Virus record (IMG/VR): IMGVR_UViG_3300008116_000449
Coordinates: 1 to 64,000 of that record
DNA: 64,000 bases
Reading direction: 5' to 3' (one strand)
Source: a virus
Of the stretch, positions 36,315-45,140 are shown piece after piece. How positions within the stretch are numbered: the first letter of the stretch is position 1; every line of letters starts with the position of its first letter. A model generated the notes under the pieces. That model worked only from the letters and a program-made list of their open reading frames with translations. It was not told the DNA's origin and ran no database searches. The translations under genes were made by a program, and so were the position numbers.

Positions 36315-37400
36315 ATGAGCGTGACTAAGCTGGCTCAGGATATCAAGGTTTACATCAAGGCGAACGTGCAGGCCCTGCACTTGATAGTAGGAGGTCAACA
36401 GGCCGAGGCTATTCACATGCTTCGGGAACTAACACAAGAACTGGAGGCTACCAACAAAGAGAACAAGAAATGGTTTCTGGCTATATGGGACGCGGCTAGG
36501 GGTTTCGGTCAAAACAACTTGATGAACCCTGTACAAGCAGTACAGGCAATAGCCGATCCAAACCGGAACGACCCGGTGGACTCTAAGGCTAATGCCATCA
36601 TCGTGTTGTTAAACTTCCACTACGAGCTGGGTTCAAACCCAGCGGTAGTGTCAGCCTTTAACAGGGCGGTAGCTGAGTCGGCCTTAATCAGCAAAGGCAC
36701 GACAAGGCTGGTAGTCATCATGACTCCCACGGAGTCTAATTTCAACCCCGATTGCCTGCCTTACGTTAAGCAGGTAGAGATGCCTTACCCGACAGCTGAT
36801 GAACTTCAGCTGACTGTAAACAAAGTGAGGGAGGAGATACAAGCTGGCGGAGACTCCAGCGCTGTGGACACAACAGCTGACTTTAATTATCAGCTGCTGA
36901 CGTCTTTGGGCGGTCTTACAGGCTCCGAGGCCCACCAAGCTTTGAGCGAGGCTTTCATTAGGTCAAGGGGCTTGGCTTCCCCAGCCCTTAGGTACATCGA
37001 AGAAACGAAGGGCCAGCTGCTTAAAAAGAGCCAGACCCTTACTTACACCTCTAGGGACAAGATCGCCAAGCTGGAGGACTTGGCTGGCTATGAAGAGTTC
37101 GAGGACTGGCTGAACTACCGCCTGATCGCTTACACGGCCAAGGCGGAAGAATTCCAGATCGAGCAGCCGAAGGGTTGTGCCCTAGTCGGCGTGCCCGGTT
37201 CTGGCAAGTCAGTCTGCGGCTCTGTCATCGGGCAGAAGCTAGGTATCGCCCTGGTACGCCTTGACGTAGGCGCTATCTTCAACTCGCTTGTTGGTGAGTC
37301 CGAGGCTCGTATGCGCGATGCCCTCAGGAAGGTAGACGCGATGAACGGCTGTGTCTTGCTAATTGACGAGGCCGACAAGGCTTTCGGCAATGTCTGGTGA
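36315..37400 (+). CDS. AAA+ ATPase, Ycf46-like (N-terminal part before frameshift)
   Basis: 361 residues. The first 240 form a helical domain. Walker A GVPGSGKS lies at residues 292-299 (Lys298) and Walker B VLLIDEADKAF at about 347-357 (Asp351, Glu352). The frame then ends at TGA 37398-37400, just after GNVW. The rest of the ATPase (sensor 1, Arg-finger area) continues in the +1 frame (next feature). The family is close to Ycf46, a group with DEIEKAF...GDSG and PPELLRKGRFDEIFF motifs. ATG has GGAGG at 9 nt. Together the two parts make about 545 residues. Confidence 0.75.
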   Translation: MSVTKLAQDIKVYIKANVQALHLIVGGQQAEAIHMLRELTQELEATNKENKKWFLAIWDAARGFGQNNLMNPVQAVQAIADPNRNDPVDSKANAIIVLLNFHYELGSNPAVVSAFNRAVAESALISKGTTRLVVIMTPTESNFNPDCLPYVKQVEMPYPTADELQLTVNKVREEIQAGGDSSAVDTTADFNYQLLTSLGGLTGSEAHQALSEAFIRSRGLASPALRYIEETKGQLLKKSQTLTYTSRDKIAKLEDLAGYEEFEDWLNYRLIAYTAKAEEFQIEQPKGCALVGVPGSGKSVCGSVIGQKLGIALVRLDVGAIFNSLVGESEARMRDALRKVDAMNGCVLLIDEADKAFGNVW

Positions 37401-37947
37401 TAGCGGCGTTACCCGGCGTATCTTCGGCAACCTACTAACATGGTTGGCCGAGAAGAAGTCCAAAACGTTCGTGGTAATGACCATGAACAGAGTGGACGGT
37501 ATGCCTCCCGAGCTGCTTCGTTCTGGCCGGTTCGACGAAGTGTTCTTCGTGGATACTCCTGCAGATTTAGAAAGGAGGAAAATTTGCGAGATCCACATGA
37601 GGAAACGAAACATCCAGTTTGACCATTTCACCGAGTCTAACTGGAATAAAGTAGTATCAGTCACCGACGGATTTGTCGGTGCTGAGATCGAGCAAGGCGT
37701 GAGGAACGTCGTGTTCAAGGCCATGGCTATCTCTGAGGAGAACCGTTGGCGTTTTGATCCAGAGCTTCTGGTTACCGAGCTCAAAGGAATAGTTCCTTTG
37801 ACCAGAAGAAACCCTGAAGGTATTGCTCAAATCCGAAAGTTCGGCAAAGAGCACGCCCTTCCGGTTTCTCGACGCAGAGCCGAATCGGCTCAAGTCAAAA
37901 CCCGCAGTTTGTCTGCGGAGATAGGAGACCCCAACCTGGTTCGTTGA
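37390..37947 (+). CDS. AAA+ ATPase, Ycf46-like (C-terminal part after frameshift)
   Basis: From ATG 37390 the protein reads MSGDSGVTRRIFGNLLTW, then FVVMTMNRVDGMPPELLRSG with RFDEVFFVD, which are the second half of the ATPase core. A longer frame from 37363 begins inside the upstream gene. Joining the frames near 37386-37390 gives DEADKAFG plus SGDSG, as in relatives, so a +1 shift, a true mutation or an assembly error occurred between 37386 and 37400. The C-terminus is basic and extended. Confidence 0.7.
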   Translation: MSGDSGVTRRIFGNLLTWLAEKKSKTFVVMTMNRVDGMPPELLRSGRFDEVFFVDTPADLERRKICEIHMRKRNIQFDHFTESNWNKVVSVTDGFVGAEIEQGVRNVVFKAMAISEENRWRFDPELLVTELKGIVPLTRRNPEGIAQIRKFGKEHALPVSRRRAESAQVKTRSLSAEIGDPNLVR

Positions 37948-37961
37948 TTGATTGACAGGAC

Positions 37962-37994
37962 ACCAGGGCAGCACATCGCTGCCCTGGTTTTTTT
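37962..37994 (+). terminator. Intrinsic terminator
   Basis: ACCAGGGCAGC, ACATC loop, GCTGCCCTGGT, then a run of T. Closes the ATPase transcript. Confidence 0.85.
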
Positions 37995-38006
37995 CAGGAG
38001 GAAGAC

Positions 38007-38849
38007 ATGTCAGAAGAAATTGAAACTGCAGAAGAGGCAGCCACGGCAACGGCAACCGGAATAAGGGTGGAGACGCCTGAAATATCTGTAGATATTTCTA
38101 GGTATCCATCTTCGGTTATGCTCCGTTCTCTGAGGGAAAGGTTTCTTGCGGTAAAAGTTACCGTAGAGTCTCCGCCTATGGAGAAGATTATCCCGGATGC
38201 TGAGATCAGATCCGGCGACCAGGTAGTACCAAAAGACCTGGTTGCCGGCGCAAGATTCAAAGTCTTGCCGCAGAATCTCAGAAACCAAATGGCGCGGATA
38301 GGAGCCCGTGCCAGGAACCTACTCACGGTAGGTACTCCTTTTGTTGGCGGCTCCTGGTTGATTCCAGTAGCGCCAAACCGTCATGGGGTAAGACCTGTTC
38401 AGCAGGTACTATCCTCGATAGAAGAGGTTCGCCAGGAATACCGGGCGAAAGCCGAAGAGCTGCGGCCTATGTGGGAGCAGCATGTGGAAAGGATAAAAAC
38501 AGACTTTCCGGTAGAGTACGAGGTGCTTAAAGGCTTCCTCGTATCTGGCGAAGAGTTTGTAAATCGCCACAAGATTTCGGCAATCCTTTTTCCGATGGGA
38601 GGAGGCCTCCCGTCTAACTTCGATACCTTGATATCTGCAAAGATAAAAGGTATGGGCCTGACAGCTGGCGACTCAAGCATGATGGAAAGGCTTTTGCCTG
38701 ACCTGACTGCTGCCATCAAAGAGGTGTGCAACGAGAACGCGGGTGAGGCTCTCTCAGACCTCACAGCGGGCTCGGCGTGGTTGACTGAAGCTCAGAGGGC
38801 CACTAGCGAGGCCATCGGAGAAGCAGTCACCACCTTGAAGAGTCCTTGA
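38007..38849 (+). CDS. Uncharacterised protein of the Ycf46 gene set, possibly DUF3150-like
   Basis: 280 residues with a strong ribosome site (AGGAGGAAGAC). An Ala/Thr/Glu-rich leader precedes a helical body (VEEVRQEYRAKAEELRP-like region). I think of DUF3150, a family often near AAA+ genes in phages, but the match is only an impression. It is followed by DUF1257 and DUF2997 genes. Confidence 0.4.
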   Translation: MSEEIETAEEAATATATGIRVETPEISVDISRYPSSVMLRSLRERFLAVKVTVESPPMEKIIPDAEIRSGDQVVPKDLVAGARFKVLPQNLRNQMARIGARARNLLTVGTPFVGGSWLIPVAPNRHGVRPVQQVLSSIEEVRQEYRAKAEELRPMWEQHVERIKTDFPVEYEVLKGFLVSGEEFVNRHKISAILFPMGGGLPSNFDTLISAKIKGMGLTAGDSSMMERLLPDLTAAIKEVCNENAGEALSDLTAGSAWLTEAQRATSEAIGEAVTTLKSP

Positions 38850-39127
38850 ACAATGGGGCTAAGCTTCGTAGCTCCTCTTTCAATGCAGTGAAAGAGGCTT
38901 ACGACAAGCTGCAAGCCTTTTCGTTCATGGCGACTGGCGACCTCCAGCAGAGGTTAGCCAACATCCGTAATAGTCTTGAGGGTATAAACCTTAAAGACTT
39001 GAACAGCAACTCTGACATGGCTAAAGCCATGTCTGCTTCACTGAAGAACGTGCGGGAAGAGTTGACCGCCGTTGAGACCCATGAGCGAGCCTTTGGTGGG
39101 TTCGTTCGTACTTTGTCTTTGGATTAA
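38846..39127 (+). CDS. Small helical protein
   Basis: 93 residues from a TTG that overlaps the stop of the previous gene (TTGA). Helical, coiled-coil-like (LQQRLANIRNSLEGIN). No family recognised; probably a cofactor of the preceding product by translational coupling. Confidence 0.4.
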   Translation: MNNGAKLRSSSFNAVKEAYDKLQAFSFMATGDLQQRLANIRNSLEGINLKDLNSNSDMAKAMSASLKNVREELTAVETHERAFGGFVRTLSLD

Positions 39128-39143
39128 GAAAGGAAGGATTCCG

Positions 39144-39512
39144 ATGAGCCACACGGCAACGGTTAAGACTGAGATCAAGGACGTGGACACTCTGCGGCAG
39201 GTCGCTGAGGGTTTGGGTTACAAGGTAACAACCGGCCTGAAAGAGGTACGCTTATTTGAGAACACTGAGAGAGGAGAGAATCTAACAAGGGTTGACATTC
39301 CAGGATGGTCATATCCGTTGGTTGTAAAGGAGGACGGAACAGTCGCCTATGACAATTACAACGGCTCTTGGGGAGACATCTCCAAGATGCACGCACTTCA
39401 GCAAGGGTATGCTGAGGCTGTCACTGTCAACAAGGCTCAGCAGCAAGGCCTACGGCTTCTGGGTCGACAGCTCAACCAGGATGGGACTATTCAACTAAGG
39501 TTTTCCCGCTAG
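39144..39512 (+). CDS. DUF1257 (Ycf35-like) protein
   Basis: 122 residues from ATG 39144 with AAGGAAGGATTCC; a longer frame to 39072 overlaps the upstream gene and is not needed. It starts MSHTATVKTEIKDVDTLRQV and ends GLRLLGRQLNQDGTIQLRFS, typical of the Ycf35/DUF1257 family. This family is found beside Ycf46-like ATPases and DUF2997 in cyanobacteria and Planctomycetes. Molecular role unknown. Confidence 0.7.
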   Translation: MSHTATVKTEIKDVDTLRQVAEGLGYKVTTGLKEVRLFENTERGENLTRVDIPGWSYPLVVKEDGTVAYDNYNGSWGDISKMHALQQGYAEAVTVNKAQQQGLRLLGRQLNQDGTIQLRFSR

Positions 39513-39524
39513 GAGGACATTGTC

Positions 39525-39710
39525 ATGGAAATTATTGTGAACATCGGTCGTGACGGGCAAGTCGAGTTTGACGTCAACGGCGTCAAAGGCTCCTCTTGTC
39601 AGGGTCTGACAGACAGCCTGCAGGAGGCTTTGGGCAAGACAACTGGGTCTGCCCTAAAGAAAGAATTTTACGAGAAAGAAGAGAACAGCCGTATACACAC
39701 AAGGGGATAA
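39525..39710 (+). CDS. DUF2997-like small protein
   Basis: 61 residues: MEIIVNIGRDGQVEFDVNGV, GSSCQGLTDSLQEALGK and a KKEFYEK end match the DUF2997 pattern (strand pair, Cys in the G.xC motif, helix). It follows DUF1257, the usual order. Ribosome site AGGAGGACATTGTC. Confidence 0.65.
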   Translation: MEIIVNIGRDGQVEFDVNGVKGSSCQGLTDSLQEALGKTTGSALKKEFYEKEENSRIHTRG

Positions 39711-39716
39711 AGTTAA

Positions 39717-39968
39717 ATGTTGATAGAAGTCCGACCCGACGGCGGCCTGAAATTTATTTATGACGACACCCTTCGATGTCTTATGGCGGAAGGTAAGTCA
39801 GAAATAAAGAGGGCCTCTGAAGTGGAACCAACGGACTCTGGAAAATGGACCGCCGACCTGTCTAGGGTCGGCGGTCCTATTCTGGGACCGTTTGACAACC
39901 GTGCCGACGCCTTGTCCGCTGAGGTGGCTTGGCTTGAGCAGAATAGGTTTGGTGACGAAAAATGGTAG
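39717..39968 (+). CDS. Conserved small phage/bacterial protein
   Basis: 83 residues. The middle (KRASEVEPTDSGKWTADLSR) and GGPILGPFDNRADAL read like a short family common in phages and Planctomycetes. The codons for the second segment contain a perfect 12-bp hairpin (39847-39877; see separate feature). Its stop overlaps the next start. Confidence 0.5.
   Translation: MLIEVRPDGGLKFIYDDTLRCLMAEGKSEIKRASEVEPTDSGKWTADLSRVGGPILGPFDNRADALSAEVAWLEQNRFGDEKW
39847..39877. repeat. Perfect 12-bp hairpin inside the coding region
   Basis: GGACCGCCGACC and GGTCGGCGGTCC flank a 7-nt loop. It lies in the ORF at 39717. No U-run follows, so termination is not implied; ribosome stalling or RNA protection are possible. 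Confidence 0.7.
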
Positions 39969-40441
39969 AGGAGGTTCTGGACTTAAAAGTCCGATTCATA
40001 AACAACGATGACGCTGACAAAGCGGCACTGTTGTTTATGTACTCGGAAGTAATGAGGAAAAAGAAGACTATCTCCAGGTTTATGAACCGCCTGAGGAAAG
40101 GTTCAGGTTATTCCACTCTCTGCCTTGAGTTTGGCGGAGAGATTGTAGGTATGCTTATGTACAAGCATAGTGTACCTAACATAACCATAGTTCTGTTGCA
40201 CGTAGACCACCCTTTCAGGAGGAACGGTGGCGGCACGTCCATGGTTAAGTTTCTGGTAGACGCCTACGAGCGTTTCAGAATCAAAACGTCGATCTCAGTG
40301 CTTGTGCCTGAGTTGAATGTTCAAGCTCAGAAATTTTTCAGGAGTTTGAATTTCAAAGGCGTTGACATCAAGAAAGACAAGTTCGGTCCAGGCAATGATG
40401 GATACGGATTTGTCTATAACACGGAGGTTAGCGATGAATGA
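39962..40441 (+). CDS. GNAT-family acetyltransferase
   Basis: 159 residues. The GNAT core shows CLEFGGEIVGMLMYK, VLLHVDHPFRRNGGG (the acetyl-CoA binding R/Q-x-x-G-x-G/A type) and FFRSLNFKGVD. It would transfer an acetyl group to an amine substrate, unknown here. Translationally coupled to neighbours. Confidence 0.65.
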   Translation: MVEEVLDLKVRFINNDDADKAALLFMYSEVMRKKKTISRFMNRLRKGSGYSTLCLEFGGEIVGMLMYKHSVPNITIVLLHVDHPFRRNGGGTSMVKFLVDAYERFRIKTSISVLVPELNVQAQKFFRSLNFKGVDIKKDKFGPGNDGYGFVYNTEVSDE

Positions 40442-40610
40442 CTCTGAATTTGAAGCTCTGTGCGAAGCTGCTAGGGAGGGAGACAAAGACGCCCTAGAAA
40501 AGATTCTAGGACACACGCACCAACTTAGGGATATGGTGCTTGAGCTGTCGGAGGGTCTAGAAGACGATGGCCTCATCGAGCAAGTGGAAGAGCTTGTAGG
40601 TGAAGAGTGA
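40434..40610 (+). CDS. Small acidic protein
   Basis: 58 residues from ATG 40434 (GGAGGTTAGCG upstream), overlapping the GNAT stop. Acidic helical (FEALCEAAREGDKDALEKIL). No family recognised. Confidence 0.4.
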   Translation: MNDSEFEALCEAAREGDKDALEKILGHTHQLRDMVLELSEGLEDDGLIEQVEELVGEE

Positions 40611-40864
40611 GGGAGCAGATAGAAGAATGGGCGTCTGACGCCGGAGAACTTCTTCTGTTTGCCGACGGCTTTGACCAAGCCATCATAGGCATAGGAAGGC
40701 AGTTCAATAAAACTGCAGTTGTTTATGACGAAGAAAAAGTCATAAGTATACTGCAAGAAAAAAACGGCATGTCCAGAGAGGAAGCCCTAGAATACTATGA
40801 GTTCAACATAGTAGGGTCTTTCGTTGGAGACGCCACTCCGATATTTATGTCCAAGGTTATTTAG
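40607..40864 (+). CDS. Conserved small phage protein
   Basis: 85 residues from GTG 40607 overlapping the previous TGA. Contains FDQAIIGIGRQFNKTAVVYD and EEALEYYEFNIVGSFVGD. I recognise the pattern from several phage genomes as a protein of unknown function. It converges with the minus-strand gene and overlaps it by 8 nt. Confidence 0.5.
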   Translation: MREQIEEWASDAGELLLFADGFDQAIIGIGRQFNKTAVVYDEEKVISILQEKNGMSREEALEYYEFNIVGSFVGDATPIFMSKVI

Positions 40865-42008
40865 CCTTGTACATAGCAGCAAGCTCTCTTATAGACTCTG
40901 CTTGCTTTACAACAGGAGACAGCCTGGCGCTTTCTGCCAGTTTGTCAAACAGCTGAGCGTCTCGCCTGGGTAGCGTTCTAAGCTCCTCGGCAAATTTCTC
41001 GGCGTCAAGAATAAGACCTCCTGCGGAGACCCTGTCCAAAAAGGAATCTCCCAGGAGGTCTTTTATTGCATCAGCTGAAATCTTCTCAAGGTCTGCTTTT
41101 TTGTAAACAGACCCTGAAGTTAGCTGAACGTGATCTTCGGCAAATTCGCTGGCCTGCTTGATTGTGAAAACAAACAGGTCTTCAGCGTTGCCTAAAGTTT
41201 CAAACTTGCTCAACTTATAGTCTCTATCGACTCTGTCAATTATAGAGGCTATCTTTCTCATTCCACTTATGCTGTGTACTGAGTTCTTGTCTTGTAAACA
41301 AGCTTGGGCTGCTTTGGCTAGACCGGCTTGAAGATCAATATCTTTACCCAAGGTCTTTAGGCACATAGCCCTGTCTAGAAGCATTCGGGCCGCTTTCTTA
41401 GCTGTACCTACGGCAGCTCCGGCCTGCTTGTACAAATAGTCTTGGTCTTCTGAACTGATTTCAGAAATGTCGCCTTTCTTGAGAATACGCTCAGCGATTT
41501 TAACACGATCGTAGTAGCCAAACTCTCCGCGATATTTTCTAAGATACTCACAAGCTTGTTTTGTCTCTGATGAATTACGTAAAGGAAGGTGCCTTTCCTT
41601 TACTCCGTTTTCATATTCAACAACAAAAGCAAAGATGTCATCTGGTAGAGCGTCAAGGCTGACAGAGTGAATCTGAGCGTGTTTTTCAAGAAGACTGTCT
41701 ATGTGCTTCTTGATGCCGAAGTACTCTGCGGCCTTGACGATTCTACCTTGTATATGAGATGCTTTCTTACCGAGCTGGCCCTGATTCTCAAGGCAGTAGA
41801 GCATTGAGACGTAAGTGGCTGGAGCGGTGTGACAAGGAAAAGACAAGGCGGTAACGTCTGCAAAAACGTTAGGGTTTCGTTCTTCAGACGTGTAGTTGAT
41901 TGAGTCAGACGACGCTGACTTAACAAAATCTGGCGCGTCGTATAGCTTGATCAGCTTGTGCAGTGTTTGGCCGTTTGCATCGCCTTGTTGGTCTAAGCGA
42001 GTAACCAT
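40857..42008 (-). CDS. Uncharacterised minus-strand protein
   Basis: 383 residues. N-terminus NGQTLHKLIKLYDAPDFVKS, then helical and charged, with no motif I recognise. It is one of only three clear minus-strand ORFs, the others being the terminase pair. Its ATG (42006-42008) abuts the ATG of the plus-strand primase-like gene at 42009. Confidence 0.4.
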   Translation of the reverse strand: MVTRLDQQGDANGQTLHKLIKLYDAPDFVKSASSDSINYTSEERNPNVFADVTALSFPCHTAPATYVSMLYCLENQGQLGKKASHIQGRIVKAAEYFGIKKHIDSLLEKHAQIHSVSLDALPDDIFAFVVEYENGVKERHLPLRNSSETKQACEYLRKYRGEFGYYDRVKIAERILKKGDISEISSEDQDYLYKQAGAAVGTAKKAARMLLDRAMCLKTLGKDIDLQAGLAKAAQACLQDKNSVHSISGMRKIASIIDRVDRDYKLSKFETLGNAEDLFVFTIKQASEFAEDHVQLTSGSVYKKADLEKISADAIKDLLGDSFLDRVSAGGLILDAEKFAEELRTLPRRDAQLFDKLAESARLSPVVKQAESIRELAAMYKAK

Positions 42009-44642
42009 ATGCGTCCTACCTCTTCGATATTGGAAGCTATCGACTTTAAGTCTTTAATATCCCTTCTAGACCTGGATATCTCTGAAGACTCTGTACCAAC
42101 TAGTCTAACCTGTCCGTTTTGCCATTGTAAGAAAACAATGACGGTATATCCAGACAGTTTTTACAAATCTCACTGGTTCCATTGTATCAGCTGTGGCAAC
42201 TCAGGAGATCCAATAAATATAGCAAGCCAGGTGTGGCAAGTAGAAGACAGAGTAGCTTCAGACCTTCTACTGGTTAAGAACGTAATTCAAAAATACTATT
42301 ACTACGAAGATCTATTCAAGATATACAAACATAAATGCTTAGATCAAAGAAAAAAACATAATGAATTTTGGAAAGCTGCTACCAGCAATATGATGCATTA
42401 CGAAAACCCAGATCTAAGAGACTGTCTAAGAGAACTAAGAATCCCGTTGCCTAGCAACGTTGAAACATGGAAAAAAGGCATGGGCAAACTAATGGGGTTT
42501 GCTTCAAAGAAAGACACTGAAAGAGCTATAGCGGTATCTCACGGTTTTGAAGAAAAGCTAACCGGAGCGCATAGACCTTTTGTAGGAGGCTGGAAGAACG
42601 TAGTAATAGTTCCTTTCTATGACCTTCCAGGAAGAATAAGAGAATTTGTGTTTTACGGCTATGTCGACGGACAGCTTAGAACAAGCCGAAAGTTTTTATC
42701 TCACAGAAAAATATACGACGATTGCTGCTCGTTGTCTTTCCTTGATTCGATAATCAAGTATTCCAAGGAAAGTAATTTGGTTTTGGTGGAAAATTTAGAA
42801 AAAGCTTTGATGATGCACGCTTCTAATTTTAGAGATTCAAAAGATATACTTCCATTAGTAGCCATATCTGACGTTACTAAAATAAAATTTTTATTAAAAT
42901 TGTTATCAAACAAACTTGTAATCTGGAACCCAGAGGTAAGTCAAAAAACTTTGAAAGCAATACACAATTCAAAAATAGACGTCCGTATAGACGAGCCCAA
43001 TCCTTTGACCAGTGAATCGGCTTTTAGGAAGATGAGTCCTAAGAGCTGGTGTAGGTTTGCCTCTGATAATGCCATAAAGCCAATAGACGTTATCGAGAAG
43101 TGGGCAGAACAGGATAACTTGTACTTGGCTCAATCAGTCATAGGACAGTTGGAGTTTAGCCTGGAAGAAGAGAAGGCTATTAACAAAGAAGTTTATCCAA
43201 AAATAAAAAGTGTTTTAAAAAGCATAAGGAACCAAGTAGGAAAAACAATAACAGTGAGAGGTGAAGAGATACAAGAAAAAGAAACGGGCTGGTGGTCAGG
43301 AAACAACTGCATATGCGAGGGAACTTTAAAAATATACGAAGTGTATAACTTCTCCAAAAACTACTCAGTTTATTCTGGCTATGTTAGGTTCAGGAAAAAA
43401 AGAGTAAAGGTTTTTGTGCCTAAGAAAAAACTTCAGGACAAGATTCTGGAGTTCATAGCTAGTACTGTTTTGAAACGGTTTAAAAAAGTTTGTCTTTACG
43501 ATAAGAGTTATGAGTCAAAAAGCTGGGAGATAGCTCTTAAGTTTAATGACCCCAAAGTAATAAACAGAACTTCAACCATAGGCTGGTACTCAGATCAAAA
43601 AGTTTTCCAGTTTGCCAGGATGGCTTTGGACGCTCAGGGCAACTTATGTAAGAATCATGGTCTTCTTAAGGTAAAAAAAGAAATACCTACGGATGTGTTC
43701 ACTCAGTCTAGTTTGTTTATGTCGTCTGAAGACTTTGACCGTTTGACTACTAAAATTGAAACAAATAAAAGCATATGGGCGATGGCCGCGTTCGTGCTGT
43801 CGAACATGCTAGCCCCGGCTCTGCGAGAAGACTATAGAAAAATGCTTTATTACGGAAGAGGTTCAGACGCTGCAGACTTACCTTTGTCGTATCTTGGCTG
43901 TAAAGAAGCTAGGCACGGCAAAAATAGAAAGATAAAGGTAAGGTGGACAGAAGTGCTGTCTTATAGAAAAAGAAAAGACATTCAAACGTCTTTGCAAAAG
44001 TGGATGGCTAGTAACGAAAAGAAACCGTACATGATGGAAACGTCAGAACTAGAAGCCGCTTCCATGCTGCTATCTCAAGATTTAGATTGTATGCATGTAA
44101 ACGTAAGCGCCTTAGTGCATAAACAAGAAAAAGAAATAAGTAAAATAGTTCCCGCCTTTACTAAATGGTTGTTAACAAAATACGGTTTAAAGTTTGACAG
44201 AAAAGAAACACTGCTTGAAACCGTTTTTAGCTTATTTGAAGAATGGTTAAACGAGTCAGCTGTATGCTCGGAAGTAATTCAACAAGCTAGAGAAACAATT
44301 GTCTATAGTTCAAAAGACTCTAGAAACAAAAATATAACAAAAGCTTTCTTTAAGTTATGTTCTGCTGCCGTTGAGTCAGGTTACATAAATGAATCAGTCC
44401 GTGGCTCGGTAATAAAGTCAGCTACGGCAATTAAAATAAAAAAAGAAAATTTTTACTCTGCTGGAATCTACGGTACGTTTGAAATACTTGTAGGTACAGA
44501 GATTCAGCAGGCTTTAGACTCTGAAGGCGTAGGAGCTGACATAGACAAATCTTTAGAAAAAGATTACTGGGCAGTTTCTCCAGCGTGGTGGGACCTGGTA
44601 ATGAAATCAACAGAAAGCAGAATCCTGAGGATATCAATATGA
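42009..44642 (+). CDS. Primase-like protein with N-terminal zinc finger
   Basis: 877 residues. The N-terminus has CPFCHCKK ... FHCISCGNSGDPINIASQVW, a CHC2-type zinc-binding domain as in DnaG. Around residue 255 a strand-acid pattern (NLVLVENLEKALMMHAS) could be a TOPRIM-like element. No Walker A or helicase motif is visible, so a helicase is probably encoded elsewhere. The long C-terminal region is unassigned. Start directly abuts the divergent minus-strand gene, leaving no promoter space. Confidence 0.55.
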   Translation: MRPTSSILEAIDFKSLISLLDLDISEDSVPTSLTCPFCHCKKTMTVYPDSFYKSHWFHCISCGNSGDPINIASQVWQVEDRVASDLLLVKNVIQKYYYYEDLFKIYKHKCLDQRKKHNEFWKAATSNMMHYENPDLRDCLRELRIPLPSNVETWKKGMGKLMGFASKKDTERAIAVSHGFEEKLTGAHRPFVGGWKNVVIVPFYDLPGRIREFVFYGYVDGQLRTSRKFLSHRKIYDDCCSLSFLDSIIKYSKESNLVLVENLEKALMMHASNFRDSKDILPLVAISDVTKIKFLLKLLSNKLVIWNPEVSQKTLKAIHNSKIDVRIDEPNPLTSESAFRKMSPKSWCRFASDNAIKPIDVIEKWAEQDNLYLAQSVIGQLEFSLEEEKAINKEVYPKIKSVLKSIRNQVGKTITVRGEEIQEKETGWWSGNNCICEGTLKIYEVYNFSKNYSVYSGYVRFRKKRVKVFVPKKKLQDKILEFIASTVLKRFKKVCLYDKSYESKSWEIALKFNDPKVINRTSTIGWYSDQKVFQFARMALDAQGNLCKNHGLLKVKKEIPTDVFTQSSLFMSSEDFDRLTTKIETNKSIWAMAAFVLSNMLAPALREDYRKMLYYGRGSDAADLPLSYLGCKEARHGKNRKIKVRWTEVLSYRKRKDIQTSLQKWMASNEKKPYMMETSELEAASMLLSQDLDCMHVNVSALVHKQEKEISKIVPAFTKWLLTKYGLKFDRKETLLETVFSLFEEWLNESAVCSEVIQQARETIVYSSKDSRNKNITKAFFKLCSAAVESGYINESVRGSVIKSATAIKIKKENFYSAGIYGTFEILVGTEIQQALDSEGVGADIDKSLEKDYWAVSPAWWDLVMKSTESRILRISI

Positions 44643-44911
44643 GCAGGCCAGAAAACCCAGATCACTATAAGGGAAGTGAAGGAATAACTTGCCTTGATTC
44701 TATAAGGAACATGATGACCTCGGACGAGTACAGGGGTTTCATCTGGGGCAACATAACAAAGTACTTATGGAGGTGGCCTAAGAAAGGAAAGTTAATCGAC
44801 TTGAAAAAAGCCAAGTGGCTTATCGAGAAACTAATAGAGACTGAGGAGAAGAAAGATGCTGCCGAAGGAAAGAATAATGAGCTACATGGAAACAAAAAGG
44901 AAGAAAGTTAA
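44639..44911 (+). CDS. DUF3310-like phage protein
   Basis: 90 residues from ATG 44639; a longer frame from 44585 lies inside the upstream gene. RPENPDHYKG at the start and GNITKYLWRWPKKGKLIDLK match the DUF3310 (SaV-like) pattern common in phages. It is possibly linked to nucleotide metabolism in some relatives, but the function is unknown. Confidence 0.65.
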   Translation: MSRPENPDHYKGSEGITCLDSIRNMMTSDEYRGFIWGNITKYLWRWPKKGKLIDLKKAKWLIEKLIETEEKKDAAEGKNNELHGNKKEES

Positions 44912-45140
44912 AGTCTTCCGAATGTGGTTTTCAAAAATAGATGTTCTTTTAAATTCAAAAGAACCTTGCCATTGCGCGTTTTGCAAAAAAGAAATTTTTC
45001 CTAGCTCTGCAAAAAAAGTAAAAAAAGAAAAAATGATTATATACGCTTGTTGTTTTAACTGCTTTTATGAAGAAGCAGAAAAGAACAGCGAGATGTTTGA
45101 TCTAGCCTGGACCGTCCTCGGACTCGACAGGAGACCATGA
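44856..45140 (+). CDS. Small Cys-rich protein
   Basis: 94 residues with two Cys pairs (CHCAFCKK, CCFNC), a small zinc-binding module. Alternative start at ATG 44877 in the same frame. It overlaps the DUF3310 end and converges with the terminase C-terminal frame (overlap 45102-45140). Confidence 0.4.
   Translation: MLPKERIMSYMETKRKKVKVFRMWFSKIDVLLNSKEPCHCAFCKKEIFPSSAKKVKKEKMIIYACCFNCFYEEAEKNSEMFDLAWTVLGLDRRP

Noticed and set aside
35340-36350. Minus-strand ORFs in several structural genes
   Set aside because: Shadow frames opposite well-supported plus-strand genes without ribosome sites or recognisable products.
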